Assembly (NCBI GenBank): GCA_003663115.1
Contig: QMZJ01000072.1
Location: 1-6,607 of the forward strand
DNA: 6,607 bases
From: Candidatus Altarchaeales archaeon
GTDB taxonomy: Archaea > Altiarchaeota > Altiarchaeia > IMC4 > QMZM01
Direction of reading: 5' to 3'
Shown: piece by piece, positions 1 to 5,616 of the stretch
How positions within the stretch are numbered: position 1 is the first letter of the stretch
Layout: every line of letters begins with the position of its first letter
Translations under genes and position numbers: made by a program
Notes under the pieces: model-generated
What the model saw: only the letters and a program-made list of their open reading frames with translations
Database searches by the model: none
Told to the model about the DNA's origin: nothing

Positions 1-96
1 GGAATATTCGATACTGAAGATGGCTGTGACTATTATCAACAAGAAAATTAAAGCTACCAATGCATCTATCATTATGGTGTATCCTTTGTTTTTCAT
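1..96 (-). CDS. Type IV pilin-like protein with class III signal sequence, partial (N-terminus only)
   Basis: The minus strand has an ATG at 94-96 followed by 32 open codons to the left window edge. The peptide starts MKNKGYTIMIDALVALIF and continues as one hydrophobic helix (LLIIVTAIFSIEYS). A short basic segment ending in Lys-Gly, then a polar/aromatic residue and an acidic residue about six positions into the mature end, then an unbroken hydrophobic stretch, is the layout of archaeal prepilins. In that family the prepilin peptidase cuts after the Gly and the helix packs into a pilus-like filament core. The cut site (after Gly5) is inferred. The start lies 2 bases after the stop of the upstream pilin-like gene, so the two are probably cotranscribed. 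There is no Shine-Dalgarno sequence. The rest of the protein is outside the window, so family and length are unknown. Confidence 0.7.
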   Translation of the reverse strand, partial: MKNKGYTIMIDALVALIFLLIIVTAIFSIEYS

Positions 97-98
97 CT

Positions 99-659
99 TT
101 ACGTCCACACTATAAATGATATCTTCACGATCTCATCATTCAATATAGCGGATCTTTTTATTGAAATCAGATAATCTGCATCTACCGGCGGGTTACCTGT
201 CGAGCAGTTTTGTCCCTCGAGGTTTAATATATTGTTATCTACATCTGTTATTGTGAAGTAAAACTCATATTTCTTCATTCCTAAAAGGTGTCTGCTACAA
301 TTGTAATTGGAGATAGTTATATCGTTACATAAATTATCGTATCTGGATCCATCCATCAAATTGAGAAACCTTAAAACCTTTCCCTGATCCAGGATCCTGC
401 TCTCATTAGCCAGTCCTATGGCCGAAATATTGTCGAGGAGTTTCTCGGCCCAATCCTCCGGATAACCGGGGGTTCTTATGAGCTTTTCTACAGCATCTGT
501 GGCGAGTTTGTCCATTTCATAAAGGCGTTCCGATCTCAGGATATTTTTGGTTGTAGTATCCCACAAAAAAAAAACTGAAACCAGTACTATGGAGAAGATG
601 AAATACGCCATGATGAATTCACCGCTGAGAACCTGTGCCTCTCTCTTCAGTCTTAACAT
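99..659 (-). CDS. Archaeal type IV pilin-like (pseudopilin) protein
   Basis: This 186-residue protein has a basic N-terminus (KREA), then QVLSGEF, then a hydrophobic helix at about residues 14-33. QVLSGEF resembles the archaeal class III signal motif Q-x-S-x-E-F with one extra residue, so processing after Ala8 is plausible (inference). The body has a pattern I associate with a widespread archaeal pilin-like family: TPGYPEDW at 63-70, IGLA at 81-84, a KVLRFL stretch at 94-99, then LLGMKKYEFYF at 125-135. It has three Cys (111, 121, 152) and four N-x-S/T sequons (77, 85, 120, 151), as expected for an extracellular protein. It is probably a minor pilin or pseudopilin of a surface filament or secretion apparatus. 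The ATG at 657-659 fits the short pre-helix segment and lies about 31 bases after a TATA-like element. The coding strand carries a run of ten T at 565-574, in the membrane-helix codons. Exact family and function are not known. Confidence 0.8.
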   Translation of the reverse strand: MLRLKREAQVLSGEFIMAYFIFSIVLVSVFFLWDTTTKNILRSERLYEMDKLATDAVEKLIRTPGYPEDWAEKLLDNISAIGLANESRILDQGKVLRFLNLMDGSRYDNLCNDITISNYNCSRHLLGMKKYEFYFTITDVDNNILNLEGQNCSTGNPPVDADYLISIKRSAILNDEIVKISFIVWT

Positions 660-685
660 TTCATTTTAAATATTTCCTACTTTGG

Positions 686-700
686 ATTTAAATACTTTCT
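686..700 (-). promoter_or_regulatory. BRE/TATA promoter of the pilin-like operon
   Basis: On the minus strand AGAAAG (a purine-rich BRE-like element, 700 to 695) is followed directly by TATTTAAAT (694 to 686). The TATA centre is about 31 bases before the ATG at 659. With the usual archaeal spacing of about 25 bases, transcription would start near 665 and give a leader of only a few bases. This matches the lack of a Shine-Dalgarno sequence. The transcription start is inferred. Confidence 0.5.
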
Positions 701-744
701 ATAAACAGTAGTTCCGAATAACACCAGTTTTTTGTGCTGGATTT

Positions 745-760
745 TAAGGCACAATCCTTA
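745..760. repeat. Short inverted repeat (5-bp stem, 6-base loop)
   Basis: TAAGG (745-749) and CCTTA (756-760) are perfect inverted copies around the loop CACAAT. An overlapping alternative pairs TTGTGC (732-737) with GCACAA (749-754), and a neighbouring CCAG/CTGG pair sits at 724-727 and 737-740. A transcript of either strand could fold here, but the stems are short and may be chance. Confidence 0.35.
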
Positions 761-795
761 CTTCTTTTTGGATCAATTCAGGGGTTTCGTTATCT

Positions 796-814
796 GTTTA
801 TATATCCGTTTTCC
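796..814 (-). promoter_or_regulatory. TATA-like element without an adjacent gene
   Basis: On the minus strand GGAAAACG is followed by GATATATAAAC, a good match to an archaeal BRE plus TATA box. It would place a transcription start near 775, but no coding sequence begins until the pilin ATG at 659. It could be a second, long-leader promoter for the pilin genes, a promoter for a small RNA in the structured stretch 700-775, or simply AT-rich sequence. Confidence 0.3.
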
Positions 815-829
815 TATATTATTTGAGCC

Positions 830-845
830 ATCATTGTTCAATGAT
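830..845. repeat. Perfect 7+2+7 inverted repeat
   Basis: ATCATTG (830-836) and CAATGAT (839-845) are perfect inverted copies separated by TT. Further ATGAT copies lie at 848-852 and 865-868 (partial). The symmetry suits a dimeric DNA-binding protein site or a small hairpin. There is no T-run on either side to suggest a terminator. Confidence 0.45.
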
Positions 846-894
846 CTATGATGACCCTTAATTAATGATTCCGTCCAGAACTACTAATATCTAT

Positions 895-919
895 GAAAAG
901 GAGCTGATACCCCGACAGC
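895..919 (-). terminator. Weak candidate terminator after priS
   Basis: Just past the priS stop, the minus strand reads GCTG (919 to 916), a 9-base loop, CAGC (906 to 903), then TCCTTTTC. Archaeal termination depends mainly on T-runs, and this one is short and interrupted, so the call is tentative. Confidence 0.22.
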
Positions 920-923
920 GCAG

Positions 924-2096
924 TTAAACCTTCACAAGGTCTGCCCCGTCCTTCAGCAACAGATACACACCGGCATATTCTGGAACCTCAACAACCCCTT
1001 TTAGATTTCCAAATCGCTCTCCATTCAAATCAAATTCTGGAATCTTACCCCTTATCTCTATCTTGATCTTTTCGTCACCAAATGCGATAGCATCCGTCAA
1101 TGGATCGAATTTATCCATATCCTTGACCCTTTTTGCGATTAACCCCGAGCCCCCGTGCAGCGAATCCGGCAGCCTTATCAATCTCGATGTATCGATGGTT
1201 ACCATCCTGTCTGTATCGCTTGCAGCCATTGTCTTCACTGCATTTTCATCAATGATTTTCTGCACTATGGGTGATCTGACATTTTTAATGACGGGTACTT
1301 TCACATTGGGATCCGGGGTTTTTATATGTGACATGTCAACGGTAACGATATCGGGTATATAATTGTATCTACCTAACTCTATCTCCCTTAAAATCCTCTC
1401 TCTGTCCCCGTATATCAGCTCAGCCCTTTTGTCTCCAATGCCCTTAATCCCCCTTAGCTTTTCTTTATCGGAATTCTTAATGAGATCATATAGCCCCCGA
1501 TAAATCCGTCCAGGCCATCCCAGATCCCCCTTCTTTGGTCCGAATATCCTGTCTCCCTCTACCCTCAGATAATCCCTGAAATTTATATCCCCTGCCACGT
1601 AATCAACGATCTCCCTTCTTTCTTTGTTTCCCAGGTATCTGACCGCTTCATTACAAACATGGATATGGTATCCCTTGCTCCCCGAAAAATTTATCTCTAA
1701 ATCACTCCTGGAGAAACCAAAGTCTGAAAGCAGGAAATCTATTAGGTTCAGGGTTTCATCCTTTATCCTGTTCAATTTTTTGGAATCAAGGAAATCCATG
1801 TCAATATCCAGATCAAATACCAGATCCGCGCCCAACCAATTTTTTTCGGACATGGGCTGGTTCTCTGGAAATTCATAATAGGCTGCCGAATAGGATATAT
1901 AGAATGGTGCCTCCCTCCTCAGATAGTTCCACAGTTCCTTCTCGGTCCCGAATGACTTATGCCTGACCTTTATCTTTGTATCTAATGTTCCGATACCAAA
2001 TTCCCTTCGTTCAATCTCCGATGGGGCGGGAATCCTGTTCTTAGAATAGTACTCTTTGAATTTCCTTCTCAGAAAGATCTTTGTGTCTACGTTCAT
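924..2096 (-). CDS. priS: DNA primase small (catalytic) subunit PriS
   Basis: This 390-residue protein is the catalytic subunit of the archaeal/eukaryotic primase; with PriL (not in this window) it makes primers for DNA replication. Catalytic signatures are present in order. FDLDID at 94-99 carries the paired metal-binding Asp95 and Asp97. SGSKGYH at 138-144 is the conserved nucleotide-binding motif with His144. VTIDTSRLIRLPDSLHGGSG at 299-318 probably includes the third Asp (302) and the conserved RLIRLP and SLHG signature. Length is normal for the family. Two features stand out. The segment after the DxD motif has no cysteines; the only Cys in the protein is 148, so a zinc cluster of the usual kind is missing. 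Residues 213-229 (KLRGIKGIGDKRAELIY) look like a helix-hairpin-helix motif within the helical part. The ATG at 2094-2096 fits the family N-terminus, and there is no Shine-Dalgarno sequence. The gene appears monocistronic. Confidence 0.95.
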   Translation of the reverse strand: MNVDTKIFLRRKFKEYYSKNRIPAPSEIERREFGIGTLDTKIKVRHKSFGTEKELWNYLRREAPFYISYSAAYYEFPENQPMSEKNWLGADLVFDLDIDMDFLDSKKLNRIKDETLNLIDFLLSDFGFSRSDLEINFSGSKGYHIHVCNEAVRYLGNKERREIVDYVAGDINFRDYLRVEGDRIFGPKKGDLGWPGRIYRGLYDLIKNSDKEKLRGIKGIGDKRAELIYGDRERILREIELGRYNYIPDIVTVDMSHIKTPDPNVKVPVIKNVRSPIVQKIIDENAVKTMAASDTDRMVTIDTSRLIRLPDSLHGGSGLIAKRVKDMDKFDPLTDAIAFGDEKIKIEIRGKIPEFDLNGERFGNLKGVVEVPEYAGVYLLLKDGADLVKV

Positions 2097-2133
2097 GTTA
2101 AGCTCTTCTTAAAAGGGTAATTTAGAATTCCAA

Positions 2134-2146
2134 GAAATAAATAATA
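2134..2146 (-). promoter_or_regulatory. Candidate TATA element for priS
   Basis: On the minus strand GTATTATTTATTT covers this stretch, with its centre about 45 bases before the priS ATG. The usual spacing would put the transcript start near 2116, giving a leader of roughly 20 bases without a Shine-Dalgarno sequence. No clear BRE precedes it, so this is only the best candidate in the 157-base divergent region. Confidence 0.3.
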
Positions 2147-2184
2147 CGACTTGTAATTAATAAAACGATTCCAGGGCAAGGTCT

Positions 2185-2194
2185 ATCAGCTGAT
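2185..2194. repeat. 10-bp palindrome in the priS / lipoprotein divergent region
   Basis: ATCAGCTGAT is a perfect palindrome, roughly midway between the two divergent starts. It is a possible operator, but a palindrome of this length is easily found by chance. Confidence 0.2.
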
Positions 2195-2214
2195 CCGTAT
2201 TCGGGCAAAATTCA

Positions 2215-2228
2215 CGAAATAAAAGATT
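2215..2228 (+). promoter_or_regulatory. Candidate BRE/TATA of the transglutaminase-like lipoprotein gene
   Basis: CGAAA followed by TAAAAGATT sits with its centre about 30 bases before the ATG at 2254. Normal archaeal spacing would put the transcript start within a few bases of the start codon. The bases just before the ATG are AT-only with no ribosome-binding site, consistent with a leaderless mRNA. Confidence 0.4.
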
Positions 2229-2253
2229 TTTACATAAAAAGCAATTAATTTAT

Positions 2254-3552
2254 ATGAATTACAGGCTAATGGTGCGGATTCTCTTCATGACAGCAATACT
2301 CTTACAGGGCTGCATACAATCTCCAACCCCCGGGGAGAGTGGAACAACGACTACAACACAAATAGTTAGTAAAACGATAGTTAATAAAACGGAGATTCCC
2401 AAGGTGACCGGGACTCTGCAGAAGAAGATAATATCAGTTGAAATGCCTGAAGTGGTGTCTCATGCATTATCAAACTATGATTACTACGCATATAATAATC
2501 CCACCATAAAATCACATGCAGAGGAGATTACAAAGGACTGCGAAGATGACGAATGCAGGCTCTTCAGGATTCACAAGTATGTAATCAAAAACTTCTATTA
2601 CAGAGAATATGAAAACCACTCACATGGGATAAGAGGGATATTTAACACGAGATATGGTGTCTGCAGTGACTTCGCAGTATTCTACTACAACTACCTGAAA
2701 TCGCTTGGCGTGGAGGTGTACGTAGCCTTCATACCGGAACACACATATGCACTCTCCTGCAATCACAACCTGACAAGGCTTCAAGGATATATAGAAAACG
2801 ACCCGGATTTCAGGGATTTCACTCAGGAGCATGTGTTCCCAAACTTTGAATTCGAGGTAAACCACGCATTCAATAAATCATGTCTGCGAATAGAGGGGCC
2901 AAGTGCTACAAAGGGCGCTTACAGGTACCCCGGAGAACACTACGAGGATACGAGGATAGTTGAAAACGAAAGCTTCTTCCTTAACCCGGAGACGTGGGCG
3001 TGGGAGCCCTTCAATGAATCAAGGGTTACTGTGGAGAAACCAAGAGCACACATTGAGCGACACTTTACATTCACAATGAGTAAAAACAGCGTTATTTCAT
3101 GGAGGGTAAAAAAGATTACAAAGAGGGCTGCGAGGGGGGTTGACTATGAATTTGAGGTCCCCGAGGTGACTATGGAAACCAGGTATCGTTATGCTACCTT
3201 TACACTTCCCGATGTGAGTCGTTTCGACAGGGTGAGGATCCACATAACGGTCCAGGCAACCAACCCAATCCTGTTCTATACCTTACAGGATAGAAACCAG
3301 CTCGATGGTTTTATATACAGTGTGGAGCATCCTGGTGCAAGGAGGTGGGAGCACAGGGCACACAGTGGGAGATTTCCCTGGGAATTTGATTATATAGGCT
3401 CGTGCAGTCAGAAAGAGGCTACAACCTTCTTTGAGAGGAATTGCTTACTTCCGGATGCTGGAAGAAGGGTTTTTGTTATTCACAATCTTGGGTATTTTAG
3501 GTCGAACAGAGTTAATGTTACCATCAAATACCTAGAATTTCTACAGAGTTAG
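2254..3552 (+). CDS. Transglutaminase-like domain lipoprotein
   Basis: This 432-residue protein begins with a hydrophobic signal (about 5-19) ending in LLQGC, a lipobox with Cys20 as probable lipid-attachment residue, followed by a Ser/Thr/Lys-rich linker (22-50). The core at about 85-250 resembles transglutaminase-like cysteine hydrolases: a helical lead-in with CRLFRIHKYV, then RYGVCSDFAVFYYNYLKSLG with nucleophile Cys137. The partner His is probably His163 in PEHTYAL; His204 in VNHAF is an alternative. The third (acidic) residue is unclear; Glu214 in RIEGPSATKGA or Asn244 in FLNPET occupy places where an Asp-Pro-Thr-like motif is usual. A second, probably beta-rich domain fills 260-432. 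Six other Cys (96, 101, 169, 210, 384, 397) could form disulfides, and seven N-x-S/T sequons support an extracellular location. It may act as a surface protease or amide hydrolase; the substrate is unknown. An in-frame Met6 is an alternative start. The 3' end overlaps nadE by 12 bases. Confidence 0.82.
   Translation: MNYRLMVRILFMTAILLQGCIQSPTPGESGTTTTTQIVSKTIVNKTEIPKVTGTLQKKIISVEMPEVVSHALSNYDYYAYNNPTIKSHAEEITKDCEDDECRLFRIHKYVIKNFYYREYENHSHGIRGIFNTRYGVCSDFAVFYYNYLKSLGVEVYVAFIPEHTYALSCNHNLTRLQGYIENDPDFRDFTQEHVFPNFEFEVNHAFNKSCLRIEGPSATKGAYRYPGEHYEDTRIVENESFFLNPETWAWEPFNESRVTVEKPRAHIERHFTFTMSKNSVISWRVKKITKRAARGVDYEFEVPEVTMETRYRYATFTLPDVSRFDRVRIHITVQATNPILFYTLQDRNQLDGFIYSVEHPGARRWEHRAHSGRFPWEFDYIGSCSQKEATTFFERNCLLPDAGRRVFVIHNLGYFRSNRVNVTIKYLEFLQS
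2362..2391 (+). repeat. 15-bp tandem duplication in the lipoprotein linker
   Basis: ATAGTTAGTAAAACG (2362-2376) is followed directly by ATAGTTAATAAAACG (2377-2391), identical except for one base. It encodes IVSKT-IVNKT, in frame, in the low-complexity linker after the lipidated Cys. The G-to-A change creates the NKT glycosylation sequon in the second copy only. Confidence 0.7.
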
Positions 3553-4338
3553 TCTAACGATCTCTGGCATCACTCTTTTATGTTCGTTCCTATTCATTCT
3601 TGAATATATGCTCTTAATCAGCTCTATATCGACTTTCAATTTTTCAGCAGTTTTTTCTATGGAATATTTCTTATCAACTAACAGGTGAAGGATTCTATCG
3701 ATATCTCTATAGCTTGCTCCCAATTCTCCCTCATCGGTCTGACCCTTCCATAAGCCGGCAGAGGGTTCCTTTTCTATAATTCCTTTAGGAATTTTAAGAT
3801 ATTCTGCGAGTTGCTTTACCTGTGTTTTGTAGAGATCCCCAATAGGTTGGATATCTACGGCATTATCTCCATATTTGGTGGTATACCCAAGCAGGATCTC
3901 TGTCTTATTTCCAGTTCCCAAAACGATTCTATTGTCAATATTTGACACAAGGTAGTTGAGAACCATTCTTATTCTGGCCTTTACATTTCCCCAAGAAATT
4001 TGTTTTCTCTCCGCACTGAATTTATTCCAGGGAAAATTTTTCTCTATCGACTCTAAAAAGGGGTTAATCTGGATTATGCTATATCTCACCCCCAAATTCT
4101 TTGCCAGATCTTCAGCATCCCTTACATCATCCATCCTAGTTACAGACTCTTCTGGGAGTATCAATGCATAGACATCTGTTCCAGAGTTATACGCCAATTT
4201 CAAAACAACCGAGGAATCTACTCCACCACTAAGTCCAAGAACTACCCCTTTTGAACCACTCTCTGCAACAATCTTCTTTATGGAATTTTCAATCAACCCT
4301 GCACATTTTTTCAATTTCTTATCATTTAATGTTATCAT
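3541..4338 (-). CDS. nadE: Ammonia-dependent NAD(+) synthetase
   Basis: This 265-residue cytoplasmic enzyme of the N-type ATP pyrophosphatase family converts nicotinic acid adenine dinucleotide, ATP and ammonia to NAD, the last step of NAD synthesis. GLSGGVDSSV (35-44) holds the PP-loop SGGxDS. Family signatures follow: GNVKARIRM (117-125), GTGNKTE (141-147), YGDNAVDIQPIGDLYKTQV (156-174), EPSAGLW and GQTDEGELG (191-207), and HKR near the C-terminus (253-255). There is no N-terminal nitrilase-like glutaminase domain, so the form uses free ammonia or a separate ammonia donor. The length is complete for this form. The start ATG overlaps the stop of the upstream gene (ATGA), with GAAGG directly abutting it, suggesting translational coupling. 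It is the last gene of a three-gene unit behind two envelope proteins, and its end overlaps the convergent lipoprotein gene. Confidence 0.95.
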   Translation of the reverse strand: MITLNDKKLKKCAGLIENSIKKIVAESGSKGVVLGLSGGVDSSVVLKLAYNSGTDVYALILPEESVTRMDDVRDAEDLAKNLGVRYSIIQINPFLESIEKNFPWNKFSAERKQISWGNVKARIRMVLNYLVSNIDNRIVLGTGNKTEILLGYTTKYGDNAVDIQPIGDLYKTQVKQLAEYLKIPKGIIEKEPSAGLWKGQTDEGELGASYRDIDRILHLLVDKKYSIEKTAEKLKVDIELIKSIYSRMNRNEHKRVMPEIVRLTL

Positions 4339-5615
4339 CCTTCAACCATACCCCTTATCTCGGTTTTATACTTTTTTACTTGATTATCGACAACGTAGTT
4401 TATCGAGATAGTTGCTTCATAATATTCTTCACGATCAAGTTTATCTGGTAGAATGACATCGACATAAGTAGAGTGATAAGGGGTTATTTCCTTATCTATG
4501 TCTTTCTTTACCCTGGATGTATTTAAATCAATAATTGCGTTCTTTAGAAATATTGTCTGGTTATCAAGTCCGATATTGACAATTGTGAAAGAGAGATTAC
4601 CATTCGCTCTCAATGCTACGCTTGGAGTAGAAACACGGAGAGGTGATAGATCTACGTCAAAATTAGTGCTATAGGTCGTTGAAGAGGTAACTAAATCCAG
4701 TCTATGGATTCCTTCATCAAGTATGGTGTCTACGAAGATGAAGGGATACATCACCTCTCTTCCAGCTTCTACATCGTCAATCAGAATCCTACAATCTCTA
4801 ACCTCCTTTTCCGGGATTGACTTGACCACGATCCATGTCTTGTTGAAGTATGGATAGTAAGCCAGGTAGTAGATTCCCCGCCAGGGTGGCTTCTCATCTA
4901 TTACACTCTCAACAAAAGAGAGACGTGCAAACATCACCCTGTGGAATTCTGCATATCCCTCTAGAAAATCCTGATGGGATATATTCATGTTACAGGGAAA
5001 CCGATCATCAAATAGAAGAAATGAGTTCATACCCGTCATTTCAGAAAGAATAAACCAGCCATAGGGCATTAATAAAAATTTCCTTCCATATCCCCAGCCT
5101 TTTAGATAAGGGTCATCATAGATATGTGATCCAGTGATGTAAAGACTGGCTCTTGGATGGAAATCAGACTTCAATGCCCGTGGAGCATGTTTTGATATGA
5201 ATTTAGCACGGTTAACGGGATCCGAAATGTTCCCTTGAAATCCACATCCTGGTTTGAATATGCCCATCTTCCACAAAAGGACGCCATCCTTCATTACTTC
5301 AAGAATGGCATGACTCATAACGGTCAATTTGTAGTTGGACTTAAGTGGATCTCTCCTACGGGGTCTTTTTTCATAGAGTTCTTTCCATAAATCATTACTC
5401 TGTTTGTAATAGCTATCATAATCATAAGCCCCTTTCATAGTCATGAAACCATAATTTCTTTGGGAACTGACATTCAGGGGTTCAATCTTACCATAATCCA
5501 CCATAAGATCCTCCAATTCAACTTCATCCAAAAGTGGACTTGAATTTATGTAATAGATTTCTGCTGCCGATACAAGCAAACTCGCGATAAATATCAATGC
5601 TAGTTTTTTTATCAT
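4335..5615 (-). CDS. Exported or membrane-anchored protein of unknown function with C-terminal beta-sandwich-like domain
   Basis: I do not recognise this 426-residue protein. An N-terminal signal or anchor (MIKKLALIFIASLLVSAA, 1-18) precedes a polar chain with no further membrane segment. Residues about 25-265 form an aromatic-rich (Tyr, Trp, Phe) region with no familiar motif. Residues 270-320 look like beta strands ending in EGIHRLDLVTSS, a pattern common in Ig-like or PEGA-like surface modules. Residues about 325-426 look like a second beta-sandwich of the type used in archaeal surface proteins (CARDB-like; inference). Eight N-x-S/T sequons (24, 48, 129, 211, 258, 340, 352, 365) indicate an extracellular, probably glycosylated protein. 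There are three Cys (124, 208, 275) and no lipobox. Its start is 1 base after the stop of the upstream membrane-protein gene, and its stop overlaps the nadE start, so all three genes probably form one transcript. A partnership with the upstream membrane protein is plausible but unproven. Confidence 0.75.
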   Translation of the reverse strand: MIKKLALIFIASLLVSAAEIYYINSSPLLDEVELEDLMVDYGKIEPLNVSSQRNYGFMTMKGAYDYDSYYKQSNDLWKELYEKRPRRRDPLKSNYKLTVMSHAILEVMKDGVLLWKMGIFKPGCGFQGNISDPVNRAKFISKHAPRALKSDFHPRASLYITGSHIYDDPYLKGWGYGRKFLLMPYGWFILSEMTGMNSFLLFDDRFPCNMNISHQDFLEGYAEFHRVMFARLSFVESVIDEKPPWRGIYYLAYYPYFNKTWIVVKSIPEKEVRDCRILIDDVEAGREVMYPFIFVDTILDEGIHRLDLVTSSTTYSTNFDVDLSPLRVSTPSVALRANGNLSFTIVNIGLDNQTIFLKNAIIDLNTSRVKKDIDKEITPYHSTYVDVILPDKLDREEYYEATISINYVVDNQVKKYKTEIRGMVEG

Positions 5616-5616
5616 T

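Larger units (their letters stand above)
660..923. other. 264-base non-coding region between the pilin-like operon and priS
   Basis: No open reading frame of credible length is present on either strand. It holds the pilin promoter (686-700), short inverted repeats at 723-740, 732-754 and 745-760, a second minus-strand TATA-like element (796-814), a 7+2+7 inverted repeat (830-845) and a weak candidate priS terminator (895-919). Both flanking genes are on the minus strand, so the region is downstream of priS and upstream of the pilin genes. An unannotated small RNA is possible but not demonstrated. Confidence 0.6.

Noticed and set aside
778..834. Possible C/D box RNA on the minus strand: ATGATGG (834 to 828) and CTGA (781 to 778).
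   Set aside because: The C box deviates at the last position, no internal boxes are visible, and the flanks do not pair.
848..907. Possible C/D box guide RNA on the plus strand: ATGATGA (848-854) as C box and CTGA (904-907) as D box.
   Set aside because: There is no credible D' or C' box between them, the total length is a little long for archaeal C/D RNAs, and the flanks cannot form a terminal stem.
1063..1362. Plus-strand open frame of 99 codons opposite priS.
   Set aside because: It lies wholly within the well-supported priS gene, has no homology I recognise and no promoter; it is a shadow frame.
2620..2865. Minus-strand open frame of 81 codons inside the lipoprotein gene.
   Set aside because: It is antisense to the catalytic-domain codons of a well-supported gene and has no motif of its own.
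3530..3545. AGAATTTCT near the end of the lipoprotein gene as part of a bidirectional terminator hairpin.
   Set aside because: The symmetry is too short, there is no T-run on either strand, and it lies within coding sequence.
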